A model generated the notes under the pieces. The model was not told the origin of the DNA and did no database searches. It saw only the letters and a program-made list of their open reading frames with translations. Position numbers and translations under genes: made by a program. Positions 52,828 through 60,203 of a stretch of 64,000 bases of DNA are shown in pieces; position 1 is the stretch's first letter, and the number at the start of each line of letters is the position of its first letter. Origin of the DNA: Bacteroidales bacterium (lineage in GTDB: Bacteria; Bacteroidota; Bacteroidia; Bacteroidales; JAAYJT01); the NCBI GenBank assembly GCA_014860575.1, contig JACZJK010000056.1, forward strand, positions 1-64,000, written 5' to 3'.

Positions 52828-53343
52828 TTAATCAACCGGGTTGAAAATCGGCGCCTGAATAAATACCTGGCTGGCTAGAAATGGAGATGGCAATATACTC
52901 TGGCCTGTAAATTCAAAGGTAATTCCGTTTCGGGTTGCTGCATTTGCGCCCGTATCAAGGGAAAAGGTAAATTGAAGCGGTTGTTCTTTGGTTCCCAACA
53001 GGCGCAGCTGTTTATTGTTATCATGAACAATGACAACAAACATCCTTTCTTTCATTTTTGAGAAGAGCGAAACCACCGATGGTATTATTTTGGGGTAAAA
53101 ACCACTTATTTTTGAATTAAAGTGAGTTCCGGCAGCAGTTTGTTCCGGATTTTCGCTTAATCGTAATGTTTTGGACGAAGCGTATCCTTTAAGAAAAGTT
53201 TTCCCGGTTAAGAGAACGGGAGCTGTTTGGATCACAAAATTGACAGGGGATTTAATTTCTACAATTTCATCCTCCGGGATAAACATGAAGCTCTTGTTTC
53301 CGCCCATGTTATCAATGTTGTCGAAAATCGGGAAATGGTTCAT
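52828..53343 (-). CDS. phage structural protein, tail-tube or decoration type
   Basis: 171 residues: DNIDNMGGNKSFMFIPEDEI, PEQTAAGTHFNSKISGF, RMFVVIVHDNNKQLRLLGTK, and GITFEFTGQSILPSP. It shares its plan with the 225-residue gene downstream of the capsid. Located before the protease and overlapping its upstream gene by 4 nt (ATGA). Probably a virion component; the role is inferred. Confidence 0.55.
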   Translation of the reverse strand: MNHFPIFDNIDNMGGNKSFMFIPEDEIVEIKSPVNFVIQTAPVLLTGKTFLKGYASSKTLRLSENPEQTAAGTHFNSKISGFYPKIIPSVVSLFSKMKERMFVVIVHDNNKQLRLLGTKEQPLQFTFSLDTGANAATRNGITFEFTGQSILPSPFLASQVFIQAPIFNPVD

Positions 53344-53885
53344 GCGGTTAGAAATATTAGAGGACAGGTTAAGGACACAATACGGCTAAATAAATTGGTT
53401 GTAAGCCCCATTTTCTGGCGGCGTCGGTAGTACGATTTCTGAAGTAAATCGTAAGTAAGATTGTCGAAATTGATGTTATAATCGGCGCAAAACTGAAGGA
53501 TGATCTTTTTTATTTGCCCACGCCTTACATTCTTACCATCAATCACAAGATCGTATCTAACCTTGTCGTCCACGTACTGAAAAAACAGTTCTTTAAAAAA
53601 GCACTCAAGGCTACGCTGGAAGTTTACCTGGTTTTCTTCATTTACATAAACTGTTCCGTTGCGGGTGTTCAGCTTATCGTAATAAGGAAGCTCGAAAGTA
53701 ATATATTCATTGCTTTCCGGAAAGGTCGGTGTTGCATCCCTGGGAATGTACTCGATGAATGGCTTCAGCAGCACTCCGATGATATTACGTGAGTCGGCGG
53801 AAAGCTTGTCGTTAAGCCTTCCGCGTAGGTAGTCCTGCAGGTAAGGTTTGAGTTTTACGGTTACTGTAGGCCTGGTGTTGTCCAT
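53340..53885 (-). CDS. phage hypothetical protein, head-gene region
   Basis: 181 residues from the ATG at 53885 (MDNTRPTVTVKLKPYLQDYL); the ATG at 53912 lies in the promoter -7 box. Its middle resembles a DNA-binding helical protein (RRGQIKKIILQFCADYNINF, LTYDLLQKSYYRRRQKMG). It is the first late gene; a regulator or head-assembly factor are options. Confidence 0.55.
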   Translation of the reverse strand: MDNTRPTVTVKLKPYLQDYLRGRLNDKLSADSRNIIGVLLKPFIEYIPRDATPTFPESNEYITFELPYYDKLNTRNGTVYVNEENQVNFQRSLECFFKELFFQYVDDKVRYDLVIDGKNVRRGQIKKIILQFCADYNINFDNLTYDLLQKSYYRRRQKMGLTTNLFSRIVSLTCPLIFLTA

Positions 53886-53908
53886 TTTGTGTTTGCTTAT
53901 TTGGTTTG

Positions 53909-53946
53909 ACAAAGTTTAATTGTTTTTGGATGGATGGAAAGGTCAG
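53909..53946 (-). promoter_or_regulatory. candidate phage late promoter, copy 7
   Basis: CTGACCTTT, 21 nt, AACTTTGT on the minus strand. It fixes the start of the downstream gene at 53885 and would drive the head operon. Confidence 0.5.
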
Positions 53947-53949
53947 GAG

Positions 53950-54051
53950 TTTCAAGATTTAAAATTCAAAGTTCAAGATTCAAGATTCATAGAGCAATGT
54001 GGTTTAGAGGGTTACTTGTTACTTGTTGCTTGTTGCTTGTTGCTGGTTCCT
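53950..54051. repeat. composite spacer, families A and B
   Basis: TTCAAGATTCAAGATTC units followed by TTACTTGTTGCTTGTTGCTT units. The latter runs into the C-terminus of the Cys-rich gene, encoding TSNKQQATSNK. Confidence 0.65.
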
Positions 54052-54347
54052 GGGTGCTTTTCATGGTGTTGATACTTTTCGCAACCACAGTAGATACAGA
54101 TTGTCATGGATTTAAACCTTAAATTAGGTGCAAACGTGGAACACACATTATTTCGCTCGTAACACTTGGCGCAAATGCCATTTTTGAAATTTGATTTTGT
54201 AATGGCTTTGTTATTGCCATCTACCTGGAAATAATAATGCTTCTCGCAGCATTTTCCTTTGCATCTTGAGCAATTGTAAACGGTTTTGTTAATCGCGCTT
54301 TTGGCGGTAGAAATTTCGCATCCGCAGGATCCTGTTTGTGTTTTCAT
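54012..54347 (-). CDS. Cys-rich zinc-binding protein
   Basis: 111 residues with several Cys pairs: CGC (8-10), CSRCKGKCC (26-34), CAKC (59-62) and CIYCGC (84-89), probably two to three zinc sites. The C-terminus TSNKQQATSNK is encoded by a family B repeat. Function unknown. Confidence 0.6.
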   Translation of the reverse strand: MKTQTGSCGCEISTAKSAINKTVYNCSRCKGKCCEKHYYFQVDGNNKAITKSNFKNGICAKCYERNNVCSTFAPNLRFKSMTICIYCGCEKYQHHEKHPGTSNKQQATSNK

Positions 54348-54589
54348 TTTACGATTTCAAATTGTTGTGATGCTGTGTTGCAGTATTGCTGTGATGCTGT
54401 GGAAAGTTCCCCGAGTTCTGACATTACCCGGGTAAGGATGAGAAGGGATTCTTGCCAGTATGGCCACATCCATTTCATCTGCCCAACTTTACCATCAGGT
54501 ACCTGTAGTGATTTTTCTAGGTAATCTTTGTTGAACATCCTTTGTTTGGGAGTCATTTTCTTGTAGTGCTCAGTTGTGGCGTTTTCCAT
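54344..54589 (-). CDS. small hypothetical protein
   Basis: 81 residues: PKQRMFNKDYLEKSLQVPDG, WMWPYWQESLLILTRVMSEL. The C-terminus (STASQQYCNTASQQFEIVK) is encoded by family D repeat sequence. It overlaps its neighbours by 4 and 20 nt. Confidence 0.55.
   Translation of the reverse strand: MENATTEHYKKMTPKQRMFNKDYLEKSLQVPDGKVGQMKWMWPYWQESLLILTRVMSELGELSTASQQYCNTASQQFEIVK
54362..54402. repeat. family D repeat inside gene end
   Basis: TTGTGATGCTGTGTTGCAGT units, in frame at the C-terminal end of the 81-residue gene. Confidence 0.55.
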
Positions 54590-54809
54590 TGCAAAATCGG
54601 TTTAATGTATCAGTAAAACTGTTCATGCTTCTCCGACCTCTACGCCGTTCATCATATGAAAAGACTTCCAGGCGCTCTTTTAAAGATATTAAGGCCGTGA
54701 TGTTTTTATTGGCTTCTTCCTTGTTATCAGAGATCCTTTCAGTAAAATCATACATAGCCTCGTCTAATGCTGCGGCCAGGATTCTTGCTTCGTCTTTTGT
54801 GATGTTCAT
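54570..54809 (-). CDS. small hypothetical protein
   Basis: 79 residues, helical and basic at the C-terminus (RRRGRRSMNSFTDTLNRF). Not recognised. It is the first of three overlapping small genes. Confidence 0.5.
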   Translation of the reverse strand: MNITKDEARILAAALDEAMYDFTERISDNKEEANKNITALISLKERLEVFSYDERRRGRRSMNSFTDTLNRFCNGKRHN

Positions 54810-54867
54810 GGATTTGGTTTTAGGGTTTATTTATAAAGCATTTTGAAAATCAAGTGAACTGATTCAT

Positions 54868-54958
54868 GCGTTAGGGATTGCAGCGGATATCCTTTTTGCC
54901 GGCTGTTATGTTTTGGCAAAAAGATATGAGCGGAAAGCCCGACCCCTTGGGGTAACGC
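54868..54958. repeat. folded intergenic element with nested inverted repeats
   Basis: Outer arms GCGTTA/TAACGC enclose an inner hairpin in which CCTTTTTGCC can pair with GGCAAAAAG. The second half carries a G/C-rich stretch around CCCGACCCCTTGGGGTAACG. I recall similar elements as common intergenic sequences in Bacteroidota genomes. No gene is visible here. Confidence 0.45.
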
Positions 54959-54968
54959 CCAAATATTT

Positions 54969-55376
54969 TTATAATTCATCGGTATGGCATTTTACATATA
55001 CATTCCGGTCCTCATCGGTATAGAACTCAAGGCCACAATTCCAGCATTCGAATTGCTTAACAGATTCATCGCAGCTTATTAACTCGTCATACCAGTTTCC
55101 TTGTGGATCATACGTCACAAGTAATTTATGCTGGCGCCTGCAACGTGGGCATTCAATATAGGCTACCAGGGCATCTGCTGGATGTTCATCATCCGGCCAG
55201 CAGTGTTTCGGCGCTCCTGATGCTGTGCTTGCGCCCCAGTAATGGCATTTCATCCAATCAATCTCACCGGCTGGTTCATCACCTTGCAGTATCCGGGCCA
55301 TGCGCTTATACCAGGCAATATGTTTAGGATTACCGAATTCTGGTTTCTCGCCGTTTATGAGGTTTCTTTTGTCCAT
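54969..55376 (-). CDS. zinc-ribbon hypothetical protein
   Basis: 135 residues with CPRC (77-80) and CWNC (111-114) Cys pairs and acidic tail (YTDEDRNVYVKCHTDEL). A DNA- or RNA-binding zinc ribbon is likely. Not recognised further. Confidence 0.6.
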   Translation of the reverse strand: MDKRNLINGEKPEFGNPKHIAWYKRMARILQGDEPAGEIDWMKCHYWGASTASGAPKHCWPDDEHPADALVAYIECPRCRRQHKLLVTYDPQGNWYDELISCDESVKQFECWNCGLEFYTDEDRNVYVKCHTDEL

Positions 55377-55456
55377 ACGTGTATAAAATTAATAATGCTG
55401 CTAACCCCCGCTAACCTCAATAGAAAACTGAGGTTAGCTCTTAGTTAGCATCATCT

Positions 55457-55849
55457 TTAAAACGGTAATCTCTCTCTATCAAAGTGATCTTTAATGCTTT
55501 CAAATTTTTCATTGAATGATTTATTAAGCATTTCGATGGCACGCTCAGTATGGTAATGCTTTTGGCGGTGGGTGGCGCCGTCTTCGCCTACATAACTGAG
55601 CATCATAGTGGCTGATTTTAATACTGTCATAGCATCAATGGTTGAAAGAACCTGGTTGAGCTTTGCATCTTCTTTGAGTTGACGGATTTTGATATCTTGC
55701 TCATGGATTACATTTCGTAAATCCCTGTTTTCATTGAACAGCGACTGCCGCTCAATATCCAGAGAATTTCTGTAAAGTCTCAAACTTTGGTTTTCTTGCT
55801 CGAGCTCAGCATTGCGCTGGATCATGGTTTCGATTTCTTCTTTTTTCAT
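55457..55849 (-). CDS. coiled-coil hypothetical protein
   Basis: 130 residues: a long coiled coil at 1-70 (QRNAELEQENQSLRLYRNSL) followed by YVGEDGATHRQKHYHTERAI. Not recognised. Confidence 0.55.
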   Translation of the reverse strand: MKKEEIETMIQRNAELEQENQSLRLYRNSLDIERQSLFNENRDLRNVIHEQDIKIRQLKEDAKLNQVLSTIDAMTVLKSATMMLSYVGEDGATHRQKHYHTERAIEMLNKSFNEKFESIKDHFDRERLPF

Positions 55850-55860
55850 TGGTTTTGAAA

Positions 55861-55911
55861 TTAAGGGTTTAGAAAGTTTAGAGGGTTTAGGGGTTTAGAT
55901 TGTTTAGGGGG
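55861..55911. repeat. family F spacer (GTTTAGAGGGTTTAG)
   Basis: GGGTTTAGAAAGTTTAGAGG units between two small genes. Similar tracts are at 56425-56460 and 56775-56820. Confidence 0.6.
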
Positions 55912-56123
55912 CTTTGGATGCGGCAAATGATGTTGAAGTGTGCATTTAAAAGAGTATCTCGCAATCTTGATACTACTAAATCGTATGATTCTTTATCGTT
56001 ATTCTCAAAAGCAGCTGATGCCATATGGCTCTTATTACTCCACATCACCAGAGTTTTGTTGTTTTTGCTTCTTATTTTCACATTATATCCTATTTCTTTC
56101 AACCTAATCTGTAATTGTTCCAT
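55887..56123 (-). CDS. small hypothetical protein
   Basis: 78 residues: LKEIGYNVKIRSKNNKTLVM, ESYDLVVSRLRDTLLNAHFN. It may be a small DNA-binding protein. Not recognised. The C-terminus (SPLNNLNP) runs into the family F spacer. Confidence 0.5.
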   Translation of the reverse strand: MEQLQIRLKEIGYNVKIRSKNNKTLVMWSNKSHMASAAFENNDKESYDLVVSRLRDTLLNAHFNIICRIQSPLNNLNP

Positions 56124-56184
56124 ATTGCTCTTATTGAAGGTTAAGTATAATTCCGGGTGCAGCTCTACATTCTAATATGGACCG

Positions 56185-56424
56185 TTACCCCAGCACCCAG
56201 CACCTGCCGGTATCAATGAATGGTTTAATTTCTTCGGTTGTAAGGGTTGGGCGCACTTTGTATTCTTCATAGGTTTCATTGTTTGATTGCTTTAGTATAA
56301 ACTTCATTCCGGCTTTGGGCCTGCCCTGAAAATGAAAATCGGAAAGGGTGGCGAGGCGAAAGCCTGGGGGGAGTTGATTCAAAGTTTCAGGTTCAATGTT
56401 CAGGGTTTCTGGTTCTGAAAGCAT
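56185..56424 (-). CDS. small hypothetical protein next to the replication origin
   Basis: 79 residues. The N-terminus EPETLNIEPETLNQLPPGF is encoded by spacer-like repeats (AGGTTCAATGTTCAG). The rest, TLSDFHFQGRPKAGMKF and YKVRPTLTTEEIKPFIDTGR, is folded sequence of unknown family. Confidence 0.5.
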   Translation of the reverse strand: MLSEPETLNIEPETLNQLPPGFRLATLSDFHFQGRPKAGMKFILKQSNNETYEEYKVRPTLTTEEIKPFIDTGRCWVLG

Positions 56425-56506
56425 GGTTTAGATGGTTTATGAGGTTTAGAAAGTTTAGTGATTTTTATTAATTTTTTCTCACTGTGCCTATATTTTGCTG
56501 TTACAA

Positions 56507-56721
56507 CTGCCTACACTCGCCTACAAAGTTTAATTAACTGATTTCCACTTTAATATACTGACTACATTATTGTTTTTTTTGTAGTTTTTGTAGTTTGTTG
56601 TAGGCAGTGTAGGCGAGTGTAGGCAAGTGTAGGCGGCGGCATAATTCTGTTTTTATGGGTTATCGTTTTCATTGTCAGTTTTTTATTTCTTGTAGGCGAG
56701 TGTAGGCATGTGTAGGCGGGG
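56507..56721. other. iteron cluster, candidate phage replication origin
   Basis: Nine copies of (G)TGTAGGC in three groups. Two are inverted at 56509-56525, four direct at 56599-56636, and three direct at 56691-56719, spaced by 10 bp. The inverted group and the direct copies form a 17-bp perfect inverted repeat (GCCTACACTCGCCTACA at 56509-56525 against 56608-56624 and 56691-56707). The stretch between is AT-rich. Location directly downstream of the primase-helicase gene fits a plasmid- or phage-type iteron origin. No gene is visible from 56425 to 56880. Confidence 0.6.
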
Positions 56722-56822
56722 GTTTTAAATTTAAGTTTTAAGATTCAAAATTTAAGATTCAAGAAATTTAGTTAACGTGTTGGGTTTAGTGGGTTTAGGT
56801 GTTTAGAGGGTTTGGGGTTAAG
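56722..56822. repeat. spacer repeats, families A and F
   Basis: AAGATTCAAAATTTAAGATTC units then GGGTTTAGTGGGTTTAGGTG units between the iterons and the primase-helicase stop. Confidence 0.6.
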
Positions 56823-56880
56823 AAAATTGGCTGTTTTTTGCTTTTTTTTAGTTTTAGATTTTAGATTTTGTTTTTTGGGT

Positions 56881-59373
56881 TTAAAATGCCTGGTTTTGCG
56901 TTGTTACTTCTTCGTCTTCTGCTTCACCAAGGATTACGTTTACATCATAGTTGTTTGATAGCATTTCATAATCGAAGAGCATAGCAGTCGTTATCTGGCG
57001 CTGTACTTTGCCATCGGTATCTGGCGCGCTTTCCATACCTGATTTCATAATAAAAGCAGTGCTGCGAACTTTACCATAGTATTCTTTTGAGTTGGCCAGG
57101 TAATATTCAAGTGTTTTGATGGGCAGCACCATATCGCGGGTTTGGGCTCCGTGCTTGCGGTACTTCTGAAAAATGCGGGTGTGGTTCAAATAGATGATGT
57201 TGCGCGGCGATTCGGCAAAACCAATCTTGCCCCGGTCGGTTGTAAGGTCTTCGTTGCGAAACAATACCTTGAAGTCAACTTTATCAACCAGTTCGTTTTC
57301 TTTTACAAGGAAGGTAAATATATCCCAGAAGTTGGCAACATCGTTGGTGCGCTTGGTTTCTTTGTTCTGGCGCATGATCAGTTCAACGCTTTGCTGCAGC
57401 AGCTCTTTGTAGTTGATGTGAGTTTTTATCCTATCCTTCAGGGTTCGGAAAGCGGCAATAACTATTACCCAGTTGCGGAAAATACGGTCTTCGATTACTT
57501 CGGTTCCCAGCAGCGCGTTTATTTCAGAGCAAACTTCATCATACTGGTGCCAGTAATTTTCGATAAAATGTTTGCGGTTGCTGAGCACTTCGTGCGTGAG
57601 GTGGGTCACACCGGCATGCAGGGTATCTTTAAGCTCATTAAAGCGCTGTTTTTCGTCGTCGTTGTACTCGGTTTGTGTGAAGGTGATAAACAGCATACGA
57701 CTGAACAAAGCTATGTCTGCCGTGGGCATTTCTTGTCCTGACAACATTAGCCCAACATCAACACTGGTAGTTTCCTTTTTCTTATCCTTTTCCATGTTCA
57801 TGCGGGTGCGGCCGGTACCATCCCAGATGCCTTTGAGGAACTCAATTTTTTCGAACTCCATGTTATTTTTATACTCATCAATATGGCAAAGGGCGTTGCA
57901 ATGCTGTGCAATGTGATCGGCCAGGGCAGCCTTGCTGGTGTTGTTGATGTTTGGCCCACGGTTTTGCTTACCGAAGAAATGCAACATGCTGATGGCCATT
58001 TCGGTTTTACCGGCGCCCTTGGGTCCGAAAAGATTAAGCATAGGGAAGAAACCAAAGCGGCCAACAATGATGTCGCGGAAGCAAGTAGCGAGGTAAAAAC
58101 AGTAAGCAATGCGGGCATTGGGGCCGAACACTTTTTCGAGGCTGAACACAATATCAAACATTTCGGCTGCACCGGGATGGTGGATAAAGCGGCGCTCGCT
58201 TACAAAGAGGTTGTGCTCGCCGACATAAATTTTTGAGAACGCGGGGATGTAGTAATTCGACTCGTTATGATCAACAATTCCGAACTCGTTAACGCCATGG
58301 TAGGCTCCGTTATAGATGCCGTTGCCCCATGCCCAGAAACCTTCTTTTTGCCAGCCAAGTTGTTTGATCTCGATACAGGTGGCTGTTTTTTCGTAGATGT
58401 AACGCTTGAGCTTGTTGAGTTCAACATCGCCGGCTTCCCACAAAAAATTACCAATGCTTTCAACCCGGAGCTTGAAGCTCTGCAGGCTTACCAGGTCGCG
58501 CTGGGCTAGTTCAATCACCCGCTTGTATCCAAACTCATTGATGATCTCAAAGAGTCGCTTGGCCTCGTTTACGCTCTCAACATGGAAGAGTGGGCGCATC
58601 ACAAAGTTGCTGCCCCGGATGATGCCTTTTGAGGTTCGGAAAAAATAGCGGTACTGATCTTCATAAAAACCGTATTCCTCGAAGGTATTTGCATCAACAT
58701 GCTGGGGAACGATAAAGCGATCTTCTTTTTCGGATTTTGGGGCATCGAGTATGCTGAGCTGCTTGAGTTCGTCGGTCCAGGCTTTTTTGGGTTTGATGAG
58801 CTTGCATACCTGCTCAACATACAACTCGTGGCTGCTTTCGGGCAGGCAGTGTATGAGTTCGCTGATGTGACCTATGAGTTCGTGCTTTACATCGGGGCGT
58901 TTGGCTTTTTCGGCTTTTTGTTGTGCGAACCAAAGGATGTAATCCTGGTGGTTTTCTTTTTCGTATGCGGCAAAATCGTGGGCGGCGAAGAAGCTATCAG
59001 GGTCTTCTTTGCTATCGTCGGGCAGGGTGATCAAATTCACGAACAAACCAAGGCGGATCAATATTTCTGCATTGCGAACCACGGCTTTCTTGCCGGCATC
59101 GTCGCTGTCGCCAATGATTGTTACGCGGGTGCATTGTTTTTTGAGCCATTCGGCCTGATCCTGGCTGAGGGCTGTTCCCAGCGGTGCAATGGTGTTGGTG
59201 ATGCCGATTTCATGCATGCGTATCACATCGGGGTTTCCCTCCACCAGATAAGCGGATCCTGATTTTCGGATCCCGGCAAAGGCTTGCGTGAGGCCGAAGA
59301 AGGTTTGCCCCTTGGTGTAGAGGGATGTTTCGCGGGAGTTGATGTATTTGGGAATCGTTGCTGTGTCGGCCAT
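56881..59373 (-). CDS. primase-helicase, C-terminal part (TOPRIM plus ATPase)
   Basis: 830 residues. The start (KYINSRETSLYTKG) is the middle of a DnaG catalytic core. The TOPRIM acidic residues are in YLVEGNPDVIRMHE (Glu45) and GDSDDAGKKA near 90. After a linker comes a helicase-like ATPase with Walker A GPKGAGKTE near 453. No N-terminal zinc finger is present; that part is the separate gene just upstream. Together they would make one primase-helicase of about 1070 residues. The ATG at 59373 (MADTATIPKYIN) probably restarts translation. Confidence 0.8.
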   Translation of the reverse strand: MADTATIPKYINSRETSLYTKGQTFFGLTQAFAGIRKSGSAYLVEGNPDVIRMHEIGITNTIAPLGTALSQDQAEWLKKQCTRVTIIGDSDDAGKKAVVRNAEILIRLGLFVNLITLPDDSKEDPDSFFAAHDFAAYEKENHQDYILWFAQQKAEKAKRPDVKHELIGHISELIHCLPESSHELYVEQVCKLIKPKKAWTDELKQLSILDAPKSEKEDRFIVPQHVDANTFEEYGFYEDQYRYFFRTSKGIIRGSNFVMRPLFHVESVNEAKRLFEIINEFGYKRVIELAQRDLVSLQSFKLRVESIGNFLWEAGDVELNKLKRYIYEKTATCIEIKQLGWQKEGFWAWGNGIYNGAYHGVNEFGIVDHNESNYYIPAFSKIYVGEHNLFVSERRFIHHPGAAEMFDIVFSLEKVFGPNARIAYCFYLATCFRDIIVGRFGFFPMLNLFGPKGAGKTEMAISMLHFFGKQNRGPNINNTSKAALADHIAQHCNALCHIDEYKNNMEFEKIEFLKGIWDGTGRTRMNMEKDKKKETTSVDVGLMLSGQEMPTADIALFSRMLFITFTQTEYNDDEKQRFNELKDTLHAGVTHLTHEVLSNRKHFIENYWHQYDEVCSEINALLGTEVIEDRIFRNWVIVIAAFRTLKDRIKTHINYKELLQQSVELIMRQNKETKRTNDVANFWDIFTFLVKENELVDKVDFKVLFRNEDLTTDRGKIGFAESPRNIIYLNHTRIFQKYRKHGAQTRDMVLPIKTLEYYLANSKEYYGKVRSTAFIMKSGMESAPDTDGKVQRQITTAMLFDYEMLSNNYDVNVILGEAEDEEVTTQNQAF

Positions 59374-59389
59374 AGTGGTTAGATGTTAC

Positions 59390-59424
59390 AGGTTGCTGGT
59401 TACTGGTTGCTGGTTTCTGGTTGA
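59390..59424. repeat. family B repeat at the primase break
   Basis: GGTTGCTGGTTACTGGTTGC units lie exactly between the two primase halves. The upstream half ends inside the repeat (PETSNQ, stop), and the downstream ATG is 17 nt beyond its edge. Confidence 0.75.
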
Positions 59425-60128
59425 TCACCGATAGGATCGCTTGGAGCGATAATATCGGGTGGGATTGGGGTTTTGGATACATCACTTAAATCACGTCCGC
59501 TGAAGGCAATCACTTTGCCGTTGAGGTTGGTGATGGGGAACATAAGGCGGTTACGGAAGGTATCAAAGGTTTTGCCTTTGCTTTCGCTGATAAGACCGGC
59601 TTCTTTAAGTTCAGCGTCGGTAAAACCAAGGGCTTTGGCGTGGTTTTGCAAGCCGTGCCATTGGTTTGGTGCATAACCCATGCTCCAGGTTTTTATGGTT
59701 TCGGGGTTCCAGCGGCGCAGGGCGTAAGTAAAGGCGGGCTTGTTTTCAGGATCCTTTAACTGGTTCACAAAATATTGCTGGGCGTGGTGCATAAGTTCCA
59801 GCAGGCGGGTGCGGCGCTCACGCGCCGTTGGGTCAGCTTCTTTTTCTTCTTTAAAGTCAAGAGCAAGGCCATGATCCTGTGCTATGAGTTTGCAAGCTTC
59901 GATGAAATCGAGTTGCTTCAGCTCCATGATAAAGTTTATGGCATCGCCGCCTTTGCCGCAGCCGAAGCACTTAAATGTGTTGGTTTTGCCAAATACAATG
60001 AAAGAGGGCGTTTTTTCATTGTGCAGCGGGCAGCAGGCTGTATGGTTAGCACCTTGCTTTTTGAGGGCAACGTGTTTCTCTATCACTTCGGCGATGGGGA
60101 GGTCGTGGATTGGTTCGGAGATTTTCAC
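59400..60128 (-). CDS. DnaG-type primase, N-terminal part (zinc finger)
   Basis: 242 residues. CHC2 zinc-binding: CPLH with Cys33/His36 and Cys54/Cys57 (FKCFGCGKGGDAI). The DnaG N-terminal core follows (FRNRLMFPITNLNGKVIAFS, GRDLSDVSKTP). It then ends in DQPETSNQ from a family B repeat, just where the DnaG core should continue. The continuation is the separate gene downstream, 26 nt away and in a different frame. Either both halves assemble or the primase is broken. Confidence 0.85.
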   Translation of the reverse strand: MKISEPIHDLPIAEVIEKHVALKKQGANHTACCPLHNEKTPSFIVFGKTNTFKCFGCGKGGDAINFIMELKQLDFIEACKLIAQDHGLALDFKEEKEADPTARERRTRLLELMHHAQQYFVNQLKDPENKPAFTYALRRWNPETIKTWSMGYAPNQWHGLQNHAKALGFTDAELKEAGLISESKGKTFDTFRNRLMFPITNLNGKVIAFSGRDLSDVSKTPIPPDIIAPSDPIGDQPETSNQ

Positions 60129-60129
60129 A

Positions 60130-60203
60130 GATTCAAGATTTTAAATTCAAGATTCAAGATTCAAAAAGCAGTCGGTTCAGGGCATGGGGCATGGGGCGAA
60201 GGG
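60130..60203. repeat. spacer repeats, families A and C
   Basis: ATTCAAGATTCAAGATTC units then GGGCATGGGGCATGGGGCG. The C unit encodes the tail of the DUF5131 protein (PHAPCPEPTAF). Confidence 0.65.
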
